The notes: generated from the letters alone by a model not told the origin. DNA of 64,000 bases from Clostridiales bacterium (GCA_029219585.1 JAQXTR010000044.1:17886-81885); one strand, 5' to 3'; counted from the stretch's first letter, positions 1 through 10,131 are shown. Numbers and translations: made by a program.

Positions 1-245
1 TTTACGCCCTTTTCGGGATCGTAACGTTCTGCGGCGTATATAAGCCCGAGACACGCAACCTGATATACGTCATCATAGTCCATACCGTTGTTATAGAGCC
101 TGTTGTTCTTTGTAAATTTCTTTGCAATTATCTCGGCAATATATACGTATTTCTCAATAATCTTTTCACGTAATTTTATGTCTTTTGTGCGTTTATACTC
201 TGAAAATAACTCTTTCTCATCTGCAAAAGACGGTGCTTCCACCAC
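1..245 (-). CDS. RNA polymerase sigma factor, SigB/F/G-like (partial, 3' part outside window)
   Basis: Only the first ~81 codons lie in the window. The translation has a sigma-70 region 2 signature: an N-terminal LFSEYKRTKDIKLREKII stretch, then a core-binding and -10-recognition helix with DDVYQVACLGLIYAAERYD and a following DPEKGV. The order (short acidic N terminus, no region 1.1) resembles the SigB/SigF/SigG group of stress and sporulation sigma factors rather than the housekeeping sigma. The start is a GTG at 245, preceded 5 nt away by GAGGTGG; a second GTG follows directly. It begins 10 bp after the membrane-protein gene, so the two are probably cotranscribed. The subgroup cannot be fixed without regions 3 and 4. 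Confidence 0.75.
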   Translation of the reverse strand, partial: MVEAPSFADEKELFSEYKRTKDIKLREKIIEKYVYIAEIIAKKFTKNNRLYNNGMDYDDVYQVACLGLIYAAERYDPEKGV

Positions 246-255
246 ACGCACCACC

Positions 256-921
256 TCACTTTATTAATTCGTTAGCGGCAATAATCGCATTTTTGCGTAC
301 TTTTTCGTCTTGTTTCGGATTTTTGGTATCGTCCTTTACAAGCACGTATAAGTCCTCACCATTAAGACCGACAGAGTTAATGATTTTACTGTCTTTTAAG
401 GATATGGCGTATGGCTTTGAGTTTTTGCCATATACGATACTGTCCTCGCTGACATCTGATTTTAGCCATTTATCCGTTGTCAAAAACGTTCCGTTTACTA
501 TATCCTCGTCAATAAGGATATCAAGCTGTGCCTGATCGTATATGTAAAGGTATGAGAGAGTATCGGTAAACGACATCGTATACTGCGTATATGCCGCCTG
601 ATTCATCTGCATATCCTCTGACTTGTTACTCATAACCAATGGTATCATAAGGATATTCTGTTCTCCGTTACCGTCAATATCCTCGATATATTCCTCTAAT
701 GTCGTATCAAGCTCCTCCCACATTTCAGAGAGATATGCATTACTGCCGTAGTAGGTTATCTCCAGGTCATACTTTTCCTTTGTGACACAGTCATATATAA
801 TCATCACAATAAATGCCACTATTGCAACAGCTGCAATCGTGTACCATTTATAGTACATCCAATAATAGGGCCACCAATCCTTAGTAAACATTTTCGGCTT
901 TACGCCGTAATGCTCAGCCAT
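256..921 (-). CDS. Membrane-anchored protein of unknown function, 221 aa
   Basis: I do not recognise this family. The N terminus has a tryptophan/tyrosine-rich stretch (residues ~15-27, DWWPYYWMYYKWY) followed by one strongly hydrophobic helix at about residues 28-46. The remaining ~170 residues are soluble and acidic, with no cysteines beyond one next to the helix. This predicts a single-pass protein with a large C-terminal domain, most likely outside the membrane, though topology is inferred. The start ATG has GGGAGA upstream. It sits 15 bp after the fumarase beta gene and 10 bp before the sigma gene, so a link to the sigma factor (for example as a membrane regulator) is possible but unsupported by homology. 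Confidence 0.7.
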   Translation of the reverse strand: MAEHYGVKPKMFTKDWWPYYWMYYKWYTIAAVAIVAFIVMIIYDCVTKEKYDLEITYYGSNAYLSEMWEELDTTLEEYIEDIDGNGEQNILMIPLVMSNKSEDMQMNQAAYTQYTMSFTDTLSYLYIYDQAQLDILIDEDIVNGTFLTTDKWLKSDVSEDSIVYGKNSKPYAISLKDSKIINSVGLNGEDLYVLVKDDTKNPKQDEKVRKNAIIAANELIK

Positions 922-936
922 ATTTTTCTCCCTCTC

Positions 937-1488
937 TTATATTTCTCTGTACTGTGCCTGACCTGCCTCATAGAGGTCGTTGCCCTCTGAATCCATCAGT
1001 ACGACTGCCGGGAAATCAACTACTTCAAGACGGCGAATTGCCTCTGTTCCTAAATCGTCATAAGCGACAACCTCTGCCTTTTTGATACACTCTGCAATGA
1101 GCGCACCCGCACCGCCAATAGCACCTAAATATACACATTTATTTCTCTTAATGGCGTCAACTACTTCCTTTGAACGTACACCCTTGCCTATCATAGCGCC
1201 AAGACCTGCATCAAGAAGCTCGGGAGTATATGCATCCATTCTTCCCGCAGTAGTCGGACCGCATGATCCGATAACCTCACCCGGCTTTGCAGGACACGGA
1301 CCGGCATAGTAAATAACCTGGTCTTTTAAGTCTATGGGATAGTCTGTACCCTCTGCGTGCAGACGTGTCATACGCTCATGCGCCGCATCACGTGCCGTAT
1401 AAATAACACCTGAAATAAGCACACTGTCGCCTGTTTTTAATGATTTTGCAACCTCTTTTGATATTGGTGCTGTTATTTTCTTTTCCAT
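937..1488 (-). CDS. Fe-S fumarate hydratase / tartrate dehydratase-type beta subunit
   Basis: A 183-residue protein matching the C-terminal (beta) domain of class I Fe-S hydro-lyases, the family of fumarase, TtdB and related dehydratases. Recognisable parts are GDSVLISGVIYTARDAAH near residue 20, the conserved CGPTTAGRMD around residue 77 and KGVRS...YLGAIGGAGAL around residues 102-130. In two-subunit enzymes the alpha subunit binds the 4Fe-4S cluster and this subunit completes the substrate site, interconverting fumarate and malate. The alpha gene normally lies just upstream, but here that position holds palindromic repeats and then an unrelated HAD gene, so the partner must be encoded elsewhere. 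Exact substrate (fumarate or tartrate) cannot be decided. Confidence 0.88.
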   Translation of the reverse strand: MEKKITAPISKEVAKSLKTGDSVLISGVIYTARDAAHERMTRLHAEGTDYPIDLKDQVIYYAGPCPAKPGEVIGSCGPTTAGRMDAYTPELLDAGLGAMIGKGVRSKEVVDAIKRNKCVYLGAIGGAGALIAECIKKAEVVAYDDLGTEAIRRLEVVDFPAVVLMDSEGNDLYEAGQAQYREI

Positions 1489-1536
1489 TTTGATTTCCCT
1501 TTCTGTTACTTTTTTTAATTATTTTCTGTATTTTTG

Positions 1537-1740
1537 CTAAGCGGTTCTATTGCCTGTGTGAACGATGTAGCATCTTTGATGCGTTTAGTGAATACAGGCA
1601 TAGAACTGCGTATCGTATACTAAGCGGTTCTATTGCCTGTATGAACGATGTAGCATCTCCGATGCGTTTAGTGAGTGTAGGAACAGAACTGCGTACTATG
1701 CTAAGATGTTTTGTTACTCACAGGAGTGATGTAGCATTAT
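1537..1740. repeat. Tandem palindromic repeats, two copies plus a decayed third
   Basis: Copy 1 spans 1537-1619 (83 bp), copy 2 spans 1620-1700 (81 bp), and a degenerate third starts at 1701 and keeps the CTAAG start and the GATGTAGCAT block. Each begins CTAAGCGGTTCTATTGCCTGT. Copy 1 folds back on itself: GTTCTATTGCCTGT pairs with ACAGGCATAGAAC with one bulged base, and the tip carries GCATC-TTT-GATGC. Copy 2 keeps the tip (GCATC-TCC-GATGC) and the outer GTTCT/AGAAC arms but has diverged in between. The array fills the gap between the HAD gene and the fumarase beta gene. No ORF crosses it. Confidence 0.85.
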
Positions 1741-1746
1741 AGCTAA

Positions 1747-2757
1747 CTACACTAAATATGTTATATCGTCCAATATATATGTTGATTTCTGTTCCTCAAA
1801 ATACGCTCTTCCGCTTTGCCCTGCAACGCCTGTCAAAACGGCACAGAAATCTGCACCCATTGCCTGTGCGGCAAGTATATCTGCCCCTGCATCGCCTATA
1901 ACAAGCGTTTTTGATATTTTCGACTTATCGTAATCACCGCATACTATCTTATCATCAGGATAATCAAGTCCATACAATGCTTTTAAGAACATATACGGAT
2001 GCGGCTTTGTAAGCGTTAGTCCGGTTCCCTTCTCCGCTGCCGCAACATGATCATAATTGCACAAGCCGTCAGCGTCAAAATATTTTATGACATTCCAACG
2101 CTTAAGCGGCTCCATTATCTCCGCAGACGGTCTGCCTGTTCCCATACATACCCTCTTTTTCCGTGACAGCTCCGAAAGCAGCGTCACGAGTACCTCTTGT
2201 TCTATAATAGGCTTCTCCGCATAAACCAAGCCCGGCTTTCCCGGCCGCATAGGCGGCATATTCTGTACCGCTGCCAGCTCATCACCCAAAAACCAGCCCT
2301 GGAAAATCATATGCATGGTTTTCCACATCAGCTCATTGCGCCTGAGCCAGTCGTAATCAAAGCCGGTCTTTTCCGATGCCTTCCTCGCAAGCATGTCATA
2401 CGCATCAAGAATATTTTCCGGCAAAGTCTCAGCGTATTCAAGCACATCGGCAAAATCCCCGATTTTGTCCTTACCGTGTACTATCCACGAAATAAGAACC
2501 GTGACATACCCCAAATCCCAGTTAGAGTTTACGCCCCTGCCCTTGAGCACACTTATAAGCTCATCATTGCAGAATACGCGGCTGCGTATTTCCAGCATCC
2601 TCTTCATGCACTCGGCGGAATCTATCTCAACGCCTATATTCCAATTAAGATATTCCCATACAGTGAGCGCCGCACTGTTCCAGTAGTTCTGCTCGCCGGT
2701 AATAACTCCGTCCATATCGAATATGACAGTATCATATTTATCCAAAAAGCTCTTCAT
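1747..2757 (-). CDS. HAD-superfamily hydrolase (putative phosphatase), 336 aa
   Basis: All four HAD motifs are visible: I is DMDGV (Asp14, Asp16), II is TGRPS (Thr207), III is Lys251 in LTKPHP, and IV is GDAGAD (Asp289, Asp293). About 190 residues separate motifs I and II, so a large helical cap domain covers the active site, as in small-molecule phosphatases and phosphoglucomutase-like HADs. The start ATG overlaps the stop of the HisB-like gene (ATGA), so the two are translationally coupled. By context it may dephosphorylate a product of the HisD/HisB-like pair. It could replace histidinol-phosphate phosphatase, but the divergence of its partners argues against plain histidine synthesis. Substrate unknown. 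Confidence 0.85.
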   Translation of the reverse strand: MKSFLDKYDTVIFDMDGVITGEQNYWNSAALTVWEYLNWNIGVEIDSAECMKRMLEIRSRVFCNDELISVLKGRGVNSNWDLGYVTVLISWIVHGKDKIGDFADVLEYAETLPENILDAYDMLARKASEKTGFDYDWLRRNELMWKTMHMIFQGWFLGDELAAVQNMPPMRPGKPGLVYAEKPIIEQEVLVTLLSELSRKKRVCMGTGRPSAEIMEPLKRWNVIKYFDADGLCNYDHVAAAEKGTGLTLTKPHPYMFLKALYGLDYPDDKIVCGDYDKSKISKTLVIGDAGADILAAQAMGADFCAVLTGVAGQSGRAYFEEQKSTYILDDITYLV

Positions 2758-3380
2758 TCCGCTTCAACAATCCATTCGATTTTTCCGGCAACACCCGAGG
2801 TCTTGCCCTTGCGTGACTCGTCAACGGCTGTTGCACGGTTCAGTGCCGCGCCCACAGCGCGATATATTGCCTCCCAGATATGGTGTCCGTTATGGCCCTT
2901 AAACAAATCAATATGCAGAGTACACATCGCGCCCTGAACAAAACCGTCAAGGAAGGTCTCAAGATCCTCAGACAGCATCCCCTCCGTTTCCTTGGGAATA
3001 TCTATGCCGTGGTAATCCCAGTCAATATACGCACGCGATTCAAAGCTCACGGCGCACTCCGCCTTAGCCTCATCTATTATACCTATTGCGTCGCCGTAGC
3101 CGTATGCGCCGTCAGTTGTATCAATGTACTCCTTTACCGCCTTGCCCAATGCGATGCCAAGATCCTCGGCAATAACATGGGTAAGCGCAAAATCAGCAAG
3201 GCTGATCTTTGTTTCTATATTAAAACCGCCGCGGTATGCGATATGCTCAATCATATGGTTTAAAAACGGTATCGGCGTACTTATGTACTTGCGGTAATCC
3301 GGCTTTAGCCCGTCAAAATCGAGTACCACTCCCATTTCGGATTCGGTTGTCGTTCTTATTGCTTTAATCTTCATATTCAA
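2754..3380 (-). CDS. Divergent HisB-like (imidazoleglycerol-phosphate dehydratase fold) protein
   Basis: 208 residues, against about 195 for IGP dehydratase. The overall IGPD plan is clear: NHM at 41-43 (usually DHM), DEA at 103-105, TLHI near 154-157 and GHNGHHIWEA at 162-171 (metal ligands His166, His167, Glu170). Two hallmark sites are altered. The first metal motif, normally DHHTVED, reads THVIAED, so one histidine is Val69. The C-terminal phosphate-binding SSKG/STKG is replaced by TSGVAG (194-199). The usual His after HM...A.HG is Arg. These changes suggest a different substrate or metal arrangement, so I withhold the name hisB. It overlaps both neighbours by 4 bp (ATGA on each side). 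Confidence 0.82.
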   Translation of the reverse strand: MNMKIKAIRTTTESEMGVVLDFDGLKPDYRKYISTPIPFLNHMIEHIAYRGGFNIETKISLADFALTHVIAEDLGIALGKAVKEYIDTTDGAYGYGDAIGIIDEAKAECAVSFESRAYIDWDYHGIDIPKETEGMLSEDLETFLDGFVQGAMCTLHIDLFKGHNGHHIWEAIYRAVGAALNRATAVDESRKGKTSGVAGKIEWIVEAE

Positions 3381-4675
3381 TCTCTTTCCTTAACAGCAAG
3401 AGCGTGGGTTTCAAAGCCCTCAACGGTCGCAAAATTATACGCGTGCTCTCTTACCTTTTCAAAGCCTTCCTTTGACGCATAGCCTACAGATGAACGCTTT
3501 AAGAAATCCATTACGGAAACCGATGAATATGTCTTTGCAAAGCCTCCGGTAGGAAGAATTGCGTTAGGACCGAGTACAAAGTTACACAGTGTAACCGGCG
3601 TATAATCACCTAAAAGTATCTCACCTGCGTTCTTTATAAGCGGAAGCACGTCAAACGGCTTTTCCGTCATAACCTCCATATGCTCCGGCGCGTAGTCGTT
3701 TACAAACTTGATTGATTCCTCAAGTGAATTTGTGAGGATAATACCGCCGTAGGTGGTGAAGTTCGTTTCAATCCAGCTTCTTCTTCTCTCGGAAAGCTTT
3801 TCAAGCTGCGCATTCATAATCGGGATAACCTTATCAACCAGCTCACGCGAATGCGTAACAAGCAGTGCCGCACTGTCGGGGCCGTGCTCAGCCTCAATCA
3901 TCCAGTCGCGTGCAGCCTTTTCAGGATCAGCCTTTTCGTCAGCCAGAACAATAATCTCCGACGGACCTGCCGGAAGTCCGGCATCTATACTGTTGGCAAG
4001 AACTCTCTTTGCTGCCGTAGCATAGCTGTTTCCGGGGCCTAAAATCTTATGACTCTTCGGAATTGTTTCCGTTCCGTAGGCAACCGCGGCAACCGCCTGA
4101 ATCCCGCCTACCTTATATATCTCCGTGATACCGATTATCTTGGCAGCACAGAGGATTGCATCGTCAACCTCTCCCTTTTCATTCGGAGGCGTTACAACCA
4201 CTATTCTCGGTACCTTTGCAACCACTGCCGGAATACCCAGCATACAGAGAACCGATGGGAACGAGCCCTTTCCGTGAGGTACATAAAGACATACATCAAC
4301 TATAGGCGTTGTCTTTTCGCCTACCATAAGACCATCGTCTACCATTGTGAACCACATTTCCTCCGGCAGCTGCTTCTCATGGAAATCATATATGTTCTTA
4401 TACGCATACTCAATTGACTTTCTCGTTGTTTCATCCAGTCTTGCATAACCCGCGTCAATCTCCTCTTGAGTTACCTTCATTGTGTCTGCCGTCAGCTGCA
4501 CATGGTCAAACTTTGCTGTATATTCCAGAACAGCCTCGTCGCCGCGGTCGCGGATGTCGTCTGAAACCTCTTTTGCAATTTTCATCTGCTCTGTAATGTC
4601 ATGCTCAGCACGCTTCATAATGAAGTCGTACTGCTCTTTTGTCATTTTGTCAAGCTCGTAAATATTCGGTGTCAT
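3377..4675 (-). CDS. Divergent HisD-like NAD-dependent dehydrogenase
   Basis: 432 residues, full length for the histidinol dehydrogenase family. Family blocks are easy to see: VPHGKGSFPSVLCM, GGIQAVAAVAYGTETI, GPGNSYATAAK, AGPSEIIVLAD and YAPEHMEV. Compared with E. coli HisD, the general base pair Glu326/His327 is kept (Glu331/His332) and zinc ligands His262 and His419 are kept (His264, His424). However Gln259 is Glu261, Asp360 is Asn365, and the active-site His367 is Ala372. A family member acting on a substrate other than histidinol is likely, as known for HpsN-type relatives. Its ATG lies 26 bp after dnaJ with AAAGGA as ribosome site and no visible terminator between. Confidence 0.85.
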   Translation of the reverse strand: MTPNIYELDKMTKEQYDFIMKRAEHDITEQMKIAKEVSDDIRDRGDEAVLEYTAKFDHVQLTADTMKVTQEEIDAGYARLDETTRKSIEYAYKNIYDFHEKQLPEEMWFTMVDDGLMVGEKTTPIVDVCLYVPHGKGSFPSVLCMLGIPAVVAKVPRIVVVTPPNEKGEVDDAILCAAKIIGITEIYKVGGIQAVAAVAYGTETIPKSHKILGPGNSYATAAKRVLANSIDAGLPAGPSEIIVLADEKADPEKAARDWMIEAEHGPDSAALLVTHSRELVDKVIPIMNAQLEKLSERRRSWIETNFTTYGGIILTNSLEESIKFVNDYAPEHMEVMTEKPFDVLPLIKNAGEILLGDYTPVTLCNFVLGPNAILPTGGFAKTYSSVSVMDFLKRSSVGYASKEGFEKVREHAYNFATVEGFETHALAVKERD

Positions 4676-4701
4676 ATTTCTGATCCTTTCGTTTATATAT
4701 T

Positions 4702-5841
4702 TTAGCTGTTAAGGAAATCCTTCATCTTTTCCTTAAAGCTTTTCTTTTTCACATAATTCTTGTCATCGTCAAACTCTCTGAGCAGCTCCTTCTGATTCTG
4801 GCTCAGATTCTTCGGAACCTCAACCGTTACAGTTACATATTCATCACCGTTGCCCTTACCGTGAAGAACCGGAATACCCTTTCCTCTCAGGCGGAAACGC
4901 GTATTGGTCTGCGTTCCCTCGGGAATATCATACTCGACAATGCCGTGAATCGTAGGAACCTGCAATGTAGCTCCGAGTGCTGCCTGAACAAAGCTTATCG
5001 GCAGATTTACATATACATCATAACCGTCTCTGCGGAATATCTCATCAGGTTTTACATTGAAAATGAGTTGGAGATCGCCGTTCGGACCGCCGTTTTCACC
5101 CGCATTTCCCGCTCCGGAAATACGCTGTACCTGATTGCTGTCAATTCCGGCAGGGATATTTATTTCTATCGTCTTATTCTTTCTTACGTTACCGGTACCG
5201 CGGCATGACGAACAAGGCTCCTTTATAATCTTACCCTTACCGCGGCAGTTGGGACATTCGCTTATAACATTTGAGAAGCCGAACATTGTCTGCTTTCTCT
5301 GCTGTACCTGACCCGCGCCGTTACACTGAGGACAGGTTACGGGCTGTGTTCCCTTTCTTGCGCCCGTTCCGCCGCACTCATCGCACTTTTCGTTGCGTGT
5401 AATGCTTATCTTCTTCTTACAGCCGAATGCAGCCTCTCTGAAGCGGAGGTTAATATACTGGCTGAGGTCGCTGCCGCGTCTGGGACCGTTCCTTCTGCTC
5501 CTGCCGCCGAAGCCGCCGAAGCCGCCGCCGAAGATGTCGCCGAAAATATCGCCGAGATCGCCCATATCAAAGCCGCCCTGGAAGCCGCCCGCTCCGCCGA
5601 AGCCGGCATTTCCGTCAACACCGGCATGACCGAACTGGTCATACCTCTGACGCTTCTCATCATCGGAAAGAACCTGATATGCCTCATTTACCTCTTTAAA
5701 TTTTTCTTCCGCCGCCTTATCCCCCGGATGAAGATCCGGATGATATTTCTTACTCATTTTACGGAAGGCTTTCTTTATTTCATCGCCTGAAGCGCTCTTA
5801 TTGACACCCAGGACTTCATAATAATCTCGTTTTTCAGCCAT
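4702..5841 (-). CDS. dnaJ: Chaperone protein DnaJ (Hsp40)
   Basis: 379 residues, normal length for type I DnaJ. The J domain (residues ~5-70) carries the HPD motif ([10 protein letters not shown]) that stimulates DnaK ATPase. A Gly/Phe-rich linker follows ([18 protein letters not shown] region), then four CxxCxGxG zinc repeats ([32 protein letters not shown]), then the substrate-binding C-terminal domains. It delivers unfolded proteins to DnaK in the cytoplasm. Last of the four classic heat-shock genes here, 150 bp after dnaK with a weak hairpin between, and immediately followed by the HisD-like gene. Confidence 0.98.
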   Translation of the reverse strand: MAEKRDYYEVLGVNKSASGDEIKKAFRKMSKKYHPDLHPGDKAAEEKFKEVNEAYQVLSDDEKRQRYDQFGHAGVDGNAGFGGAGGFQGGFDMGDLGDIFGDIFGGGFGGFGGRSRRNGPRRGSDLSQYINLRFREAAFGCKKKISITRNEKCDECGGTGARKGTQPVTCPQCNGAGQVQQRKQTMFGFSNVISECPNCRGKGKIIKEPCSSCRGTGNVRKNKTIEINIPAGIDSNQVQRISGAGNAGENGGPNGDLQLIFNVKPDEIFRRDGYDVYVNLPISFVQAALGATLQVPTIHGIVEYDIPEGTQTNTRFRLRGKGIPVLHGKGNGDEYVTVTVEVPKNLSQNQKELLREFDDDKNYVKKKSFKEKMKDFLNS

Positions 5842-5953
5842 ACCTATGACTTACTCCTTTCGCTATCGCTTCTTTACAGCATACACTGTAATTATACTAT
5901 ATATTATTATATTTGTAAATAGTCAAAATGACAAAATATATATTAAAATGGAC

Positions 5954-5973
5954 GGGCGCATTTGCACCCGCCC
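5954..5973 (-). terminator. Weak hairpin between dnaK and dnaJ
   Basis: On the minus strand, 18 bases past the dnaK stop, GGGCG pairs with CGCCC over a 10-nt loop, followed by a short T-containing stretch (TCCATTTTAA). The stem is short and the U tract imperfect, so it may act as a partial terminator or an mRNA processing or stability element that lowers dnaJ relative to dnaK. Confidence 0.4.
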
Positions 5974-5991
5974 TGTATTTGTTGATTTAAA

Positions 5992-8392
<2,401 letters not shown>

Positions 8393-8449
8393 TACAAGCA
8401 CCTCCTCTCCGGCTCTCCCGCCTGATGCGCGGAAAATACCTTCTTACTT

Positions 8450-9490
8450 CTAACTGTCATCAGTTGTGATATATCCCACAAGCTTATTGATTTCATTCGA
8501 TATTAAATCCAGACTTGCAAACACCTTCTCGTAATTCATACGCTTCGGACCTATAACGCCCAGCTTTCCGACCGCCTTGCCGTCAAGCGAATAATTAACA
8601 GTAACAAGAGAGCAGTCCTTTAATATCTCGTTTTCATTTTCAGTTCCGATTTTTGCTCTTACTCCGTCGCTGTCCGTTCCTGCCATAAGCTGCTTTACCT
8701 TGCTCTTATCCTCAAGGAAACTGAACATTTCCTGCGCCTTTCCGATGTCGCGGTATTCGGGATATTTCAGAATTGATTTTGCGTTTTCAACATATATTTC
8801 TGTATCATCCAGCTCGGACACCGCTTCATAAATATAGTGCATAACATTTATGAGAACCTTAGGTTCTATTCCAAGCCTCTGACAGGCCTCAAGCTGAATT
8901 TCGTTTATTGTTTCGAGATTAATCTCATCCGCGGTCTTTCCTCTGATTTTCTCATTGAGTACCGCAGCGAGCTTTTCACACTCATCCACATCGAGATCAG
9001 CCTTTAATATGCTGTTTCTTACGGTTCTTGTTACTATTATCAGCATCACCGTATGCTCCGCAATCGGAACAAGATCAACCTTTTTAATATCCATAACCTC
9101 GGAAACCGGAGCCGAAATAACTGTTGTGTAATCCGTCAGAGCCGATGCAAGGAAGCCCGCGCGCCGTATCGCTCTGTCAAGCCTGCCGATTTTTCCCGCA
9201 AGCTGCTGCTGAAGCTGTTCAATCGCCTCAACTCCCATCTTGTATCGTTTCATCAGTGAATTGACATAAAAACGGTAGCCTGCGTCCGACGGAATTCTCC
9301 CCGCTGATGTATGCGGCTGAATAAGATAACCCATTTCCTCAAGATCCGCCATTTCGTTACGAATAGTCGCACTTGAAATACCAAGCTCCTTACGCTTTGA
9401 AACAGCTCTTGAGCCAACCGGCTCGGCAGAACCGATATACTCGTCTATAATCGCCTGCAATATCAGCTTTTTACGATCATTAAGATCCAT
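8450..9490 (-). CDS. hrcA: Heat-inducible transcription repressor HrcA
   Basis: Repressor that binds CIRCE operators and is kept active by GroEL. I choose ATG 9490 (MDLNDRKKLILQAIIDEYI), with AAAGGAGG ~9 nt upstream, over an in-frame ATG that lies inside the CIRCE region; this gives 346 residues, the family's usual size. The N-terminal winged helix carries GSRAVSKRKELGISSATIRNEMADLEEMGYL-type sequence (seen as SSATIRNEMADLEEMGYL), the hallmark of HrcA. A dimerisation and GAF-like domain follows. First gene of its own target operon, so it is autoregulated through the CIRCE site just upstream. Confidence 0.97.
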   Translation of the reverse strand: MDLNDRKKLILQAIIDEYIGSAEPVGSRAVSKRKELGISSATIRNEMADLEEMGYLIQPHTSAGRIPSDAGYRFYVNSLMKRYKMGVEAIEQLQQQLAGKIGRLDRAIRRAGFLASALTDYTTVISAPVSEVMDIKKVDLVPIAEHTVMLIIVTRTVRNSILKADLDVDECEKLAAVLNEKIRGKTADEINLETINEIQLEACQRLGIEPKVLINVMHYIYEAVSELDDTEIYVENAKSILKYPEYRDIGKAQEMFSFLEDKSKVKQLMAGTDSDGVRAKIGTENENEILKDCSLVTVNYSLDGKAVGKLGVIGPKRMNYEKVFASLDLISNEINKLVGYITTDDS

Positions 9491-9554
9491 CTTTCTCCGC
9501 CTCCTTTTCCTGCGGAACAGATCTCCTTTGTATTCCTGTTTTATCTCCCGTTTG

Positions 9555-9581
9555 TTAGCACTCAAATCAGATGAGTGCTAA
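9555..9581 (-). promoter_or_regulatory. CIRCE operator (HrcA binding site)
   Basis: Perfect inverted repeat TTAGCACTC - 9 nt - GAGTGCTAA, identical to the CIRCE consensus. It lies between the promoter and hrcA, in the 5' untranslated region, as in B. subtilis. HrcA binding here should repress hrcA-grpE-dnaK-dnaJ at normal temperature. Confidence 0.98.
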
Positions 9582-9592
9582 CAACTGTATAT

Positions 9593-9621
9593 AAGATACC
9601 ACTTTTTCTATCCTTTGTCAA
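9593..9621 (-). promoter_or_regulatory. SigA-type promoter of the hrcA operon
   Basis: Minus-strand TTGACA (9621-9616), 17-bp spacer, TATCTT (9598-9593). It lies 11 bp upstream of the CIRCE element, so transcription starts at or just before the operator. Confidence 0.9.
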
Positions 9622-9670
9622 GTATTTTATTTAATTTTTAATATTTTATTCATAAATACATAAAGAAAAA

Positions 9671-9703
9671 GCTGAAATTCATACCTACAGATAGAATTTC
9701 AGC
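9671..9703 (-). terminator. Hairpin with U tract (minus strand), upstream of the hrcA promoter
   Basis: GCTGAAATTC (9671-9680) pairs perfectly with GAATTTCAGC (9694-9703) across 13 nt. Read on the minus strand it is followed by TTTTTCTTTA, which fits an intrinsic terminator for a transcript arriving from the tRNA-Arg side. No intact minus-strand gene remains immediately before it, so it may be the leftover terminator of a lost gene. Confidence 0.6.
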
Positions 9704-9961
9704 CTGTCAGCAAGCGTCATACTTTTATATATCCCGTTCCGTGTCTGTCAGCGGCTTTATTCTCATATATTAGATGAGGACAGAAAAGTAAATGCAATGA
9801 AACTTGAAAGCTCGTTCTGTAATATCAAGGCAGACTTAAGGAATGTACAGGCTCCCAAAGAGGAACAGCCTGCTTTGGATGTATCTGCATTGATTGAGCA
9901 GCTGCAAAAATCTCCTGAACTGCTGCAAACTCTATCGCAGTTAATTACTGCTAAGACATGA
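9695..9961 (+). pseudogene. Fragment of an unrecognised coding sequence
   Basis: A plus-strand frame is open from 9695 to the TGA at 9959-9961. Its last part looks protein-like, with an amphipathic end (PALDVSALIEQLQKSPELL then QTLSQLITAKT). An ATG at 9797 would give 54 residues, but it has no convincing ribosome site. It looks like the C-terminal end of a larger protein whose front is gone, sitting beside the 3' end of a tRNA gene, where integrated elements usually land. I cannot name the family. It may also be chance. Confidence 0.35.
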
Positions 9962-9987
9962 GAAACGAAGTGCCGTTCCGAACACAT

Positions 9988-10060
9988 GCTAATTCGGCAA
10001 TTAGCAAAAATGCAAAATTCTTAGCAAACCGCAAAAATCAGTTCGTTTCCAATTAGCAAA
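9988..10060. repeat. Short palindrome and three TTAGCAAA repeats
   Basis: A perfect hairpin GCTAATT-CGGC-AATTAGC covers 9988-10005. TTAGCAAA occurs at 10001-10008, 10021-10028 and 10053-10060, the outer two inside AATTAGCAAAAA. Clustered direct repeats beside the 3' end of a tRNA gene resemble arm-type binding sites of integrases or excisionases, but no such gene is present here. Function unknown. Confidence 0.5.
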
Positions 10061-10100
10061 AAACGGGTAAGGAAAAAGAAAAAAAATATGTCTGCTTTTG

Positions 10101-10128
10101 AAAAGAAAAAGCACCGCAAAAGCGGTGC
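10101..10128 (-). terminator. Intrinsic terminator of tRNA-Arg
   Basis: Directly after the tRNA 3' end on the minus strand, GCACCGC pairs with GCGGTGC (10111-10117 with 10122-10128) over a 4-nt TTTT loop and is followed by TTTTTC. Strong, compact rho-independent terminator. Confidence 0.9.
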
Positions 10129-10131
10129 AAG

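Noticed and set aside
1537..1740. Repeat array as a CRISPR
   Set aside because: Units are ~82 bp and contiguous, without unique spacers, and there are no cas genes.
2197..2937. 246-codon plus-strand frame opposite the HAD and HisB-like genes
   Set aside because: Antisense shadow of two well-supported overlapping genes; no ribosome site or family.
9763..9987. 74-codon minus-strand frame between hrcA promoter and tRNA-Arg
   Set aside because: Cys/Ser-rich antisense of the more protein-like plus-strand remnant; no ribosome site.
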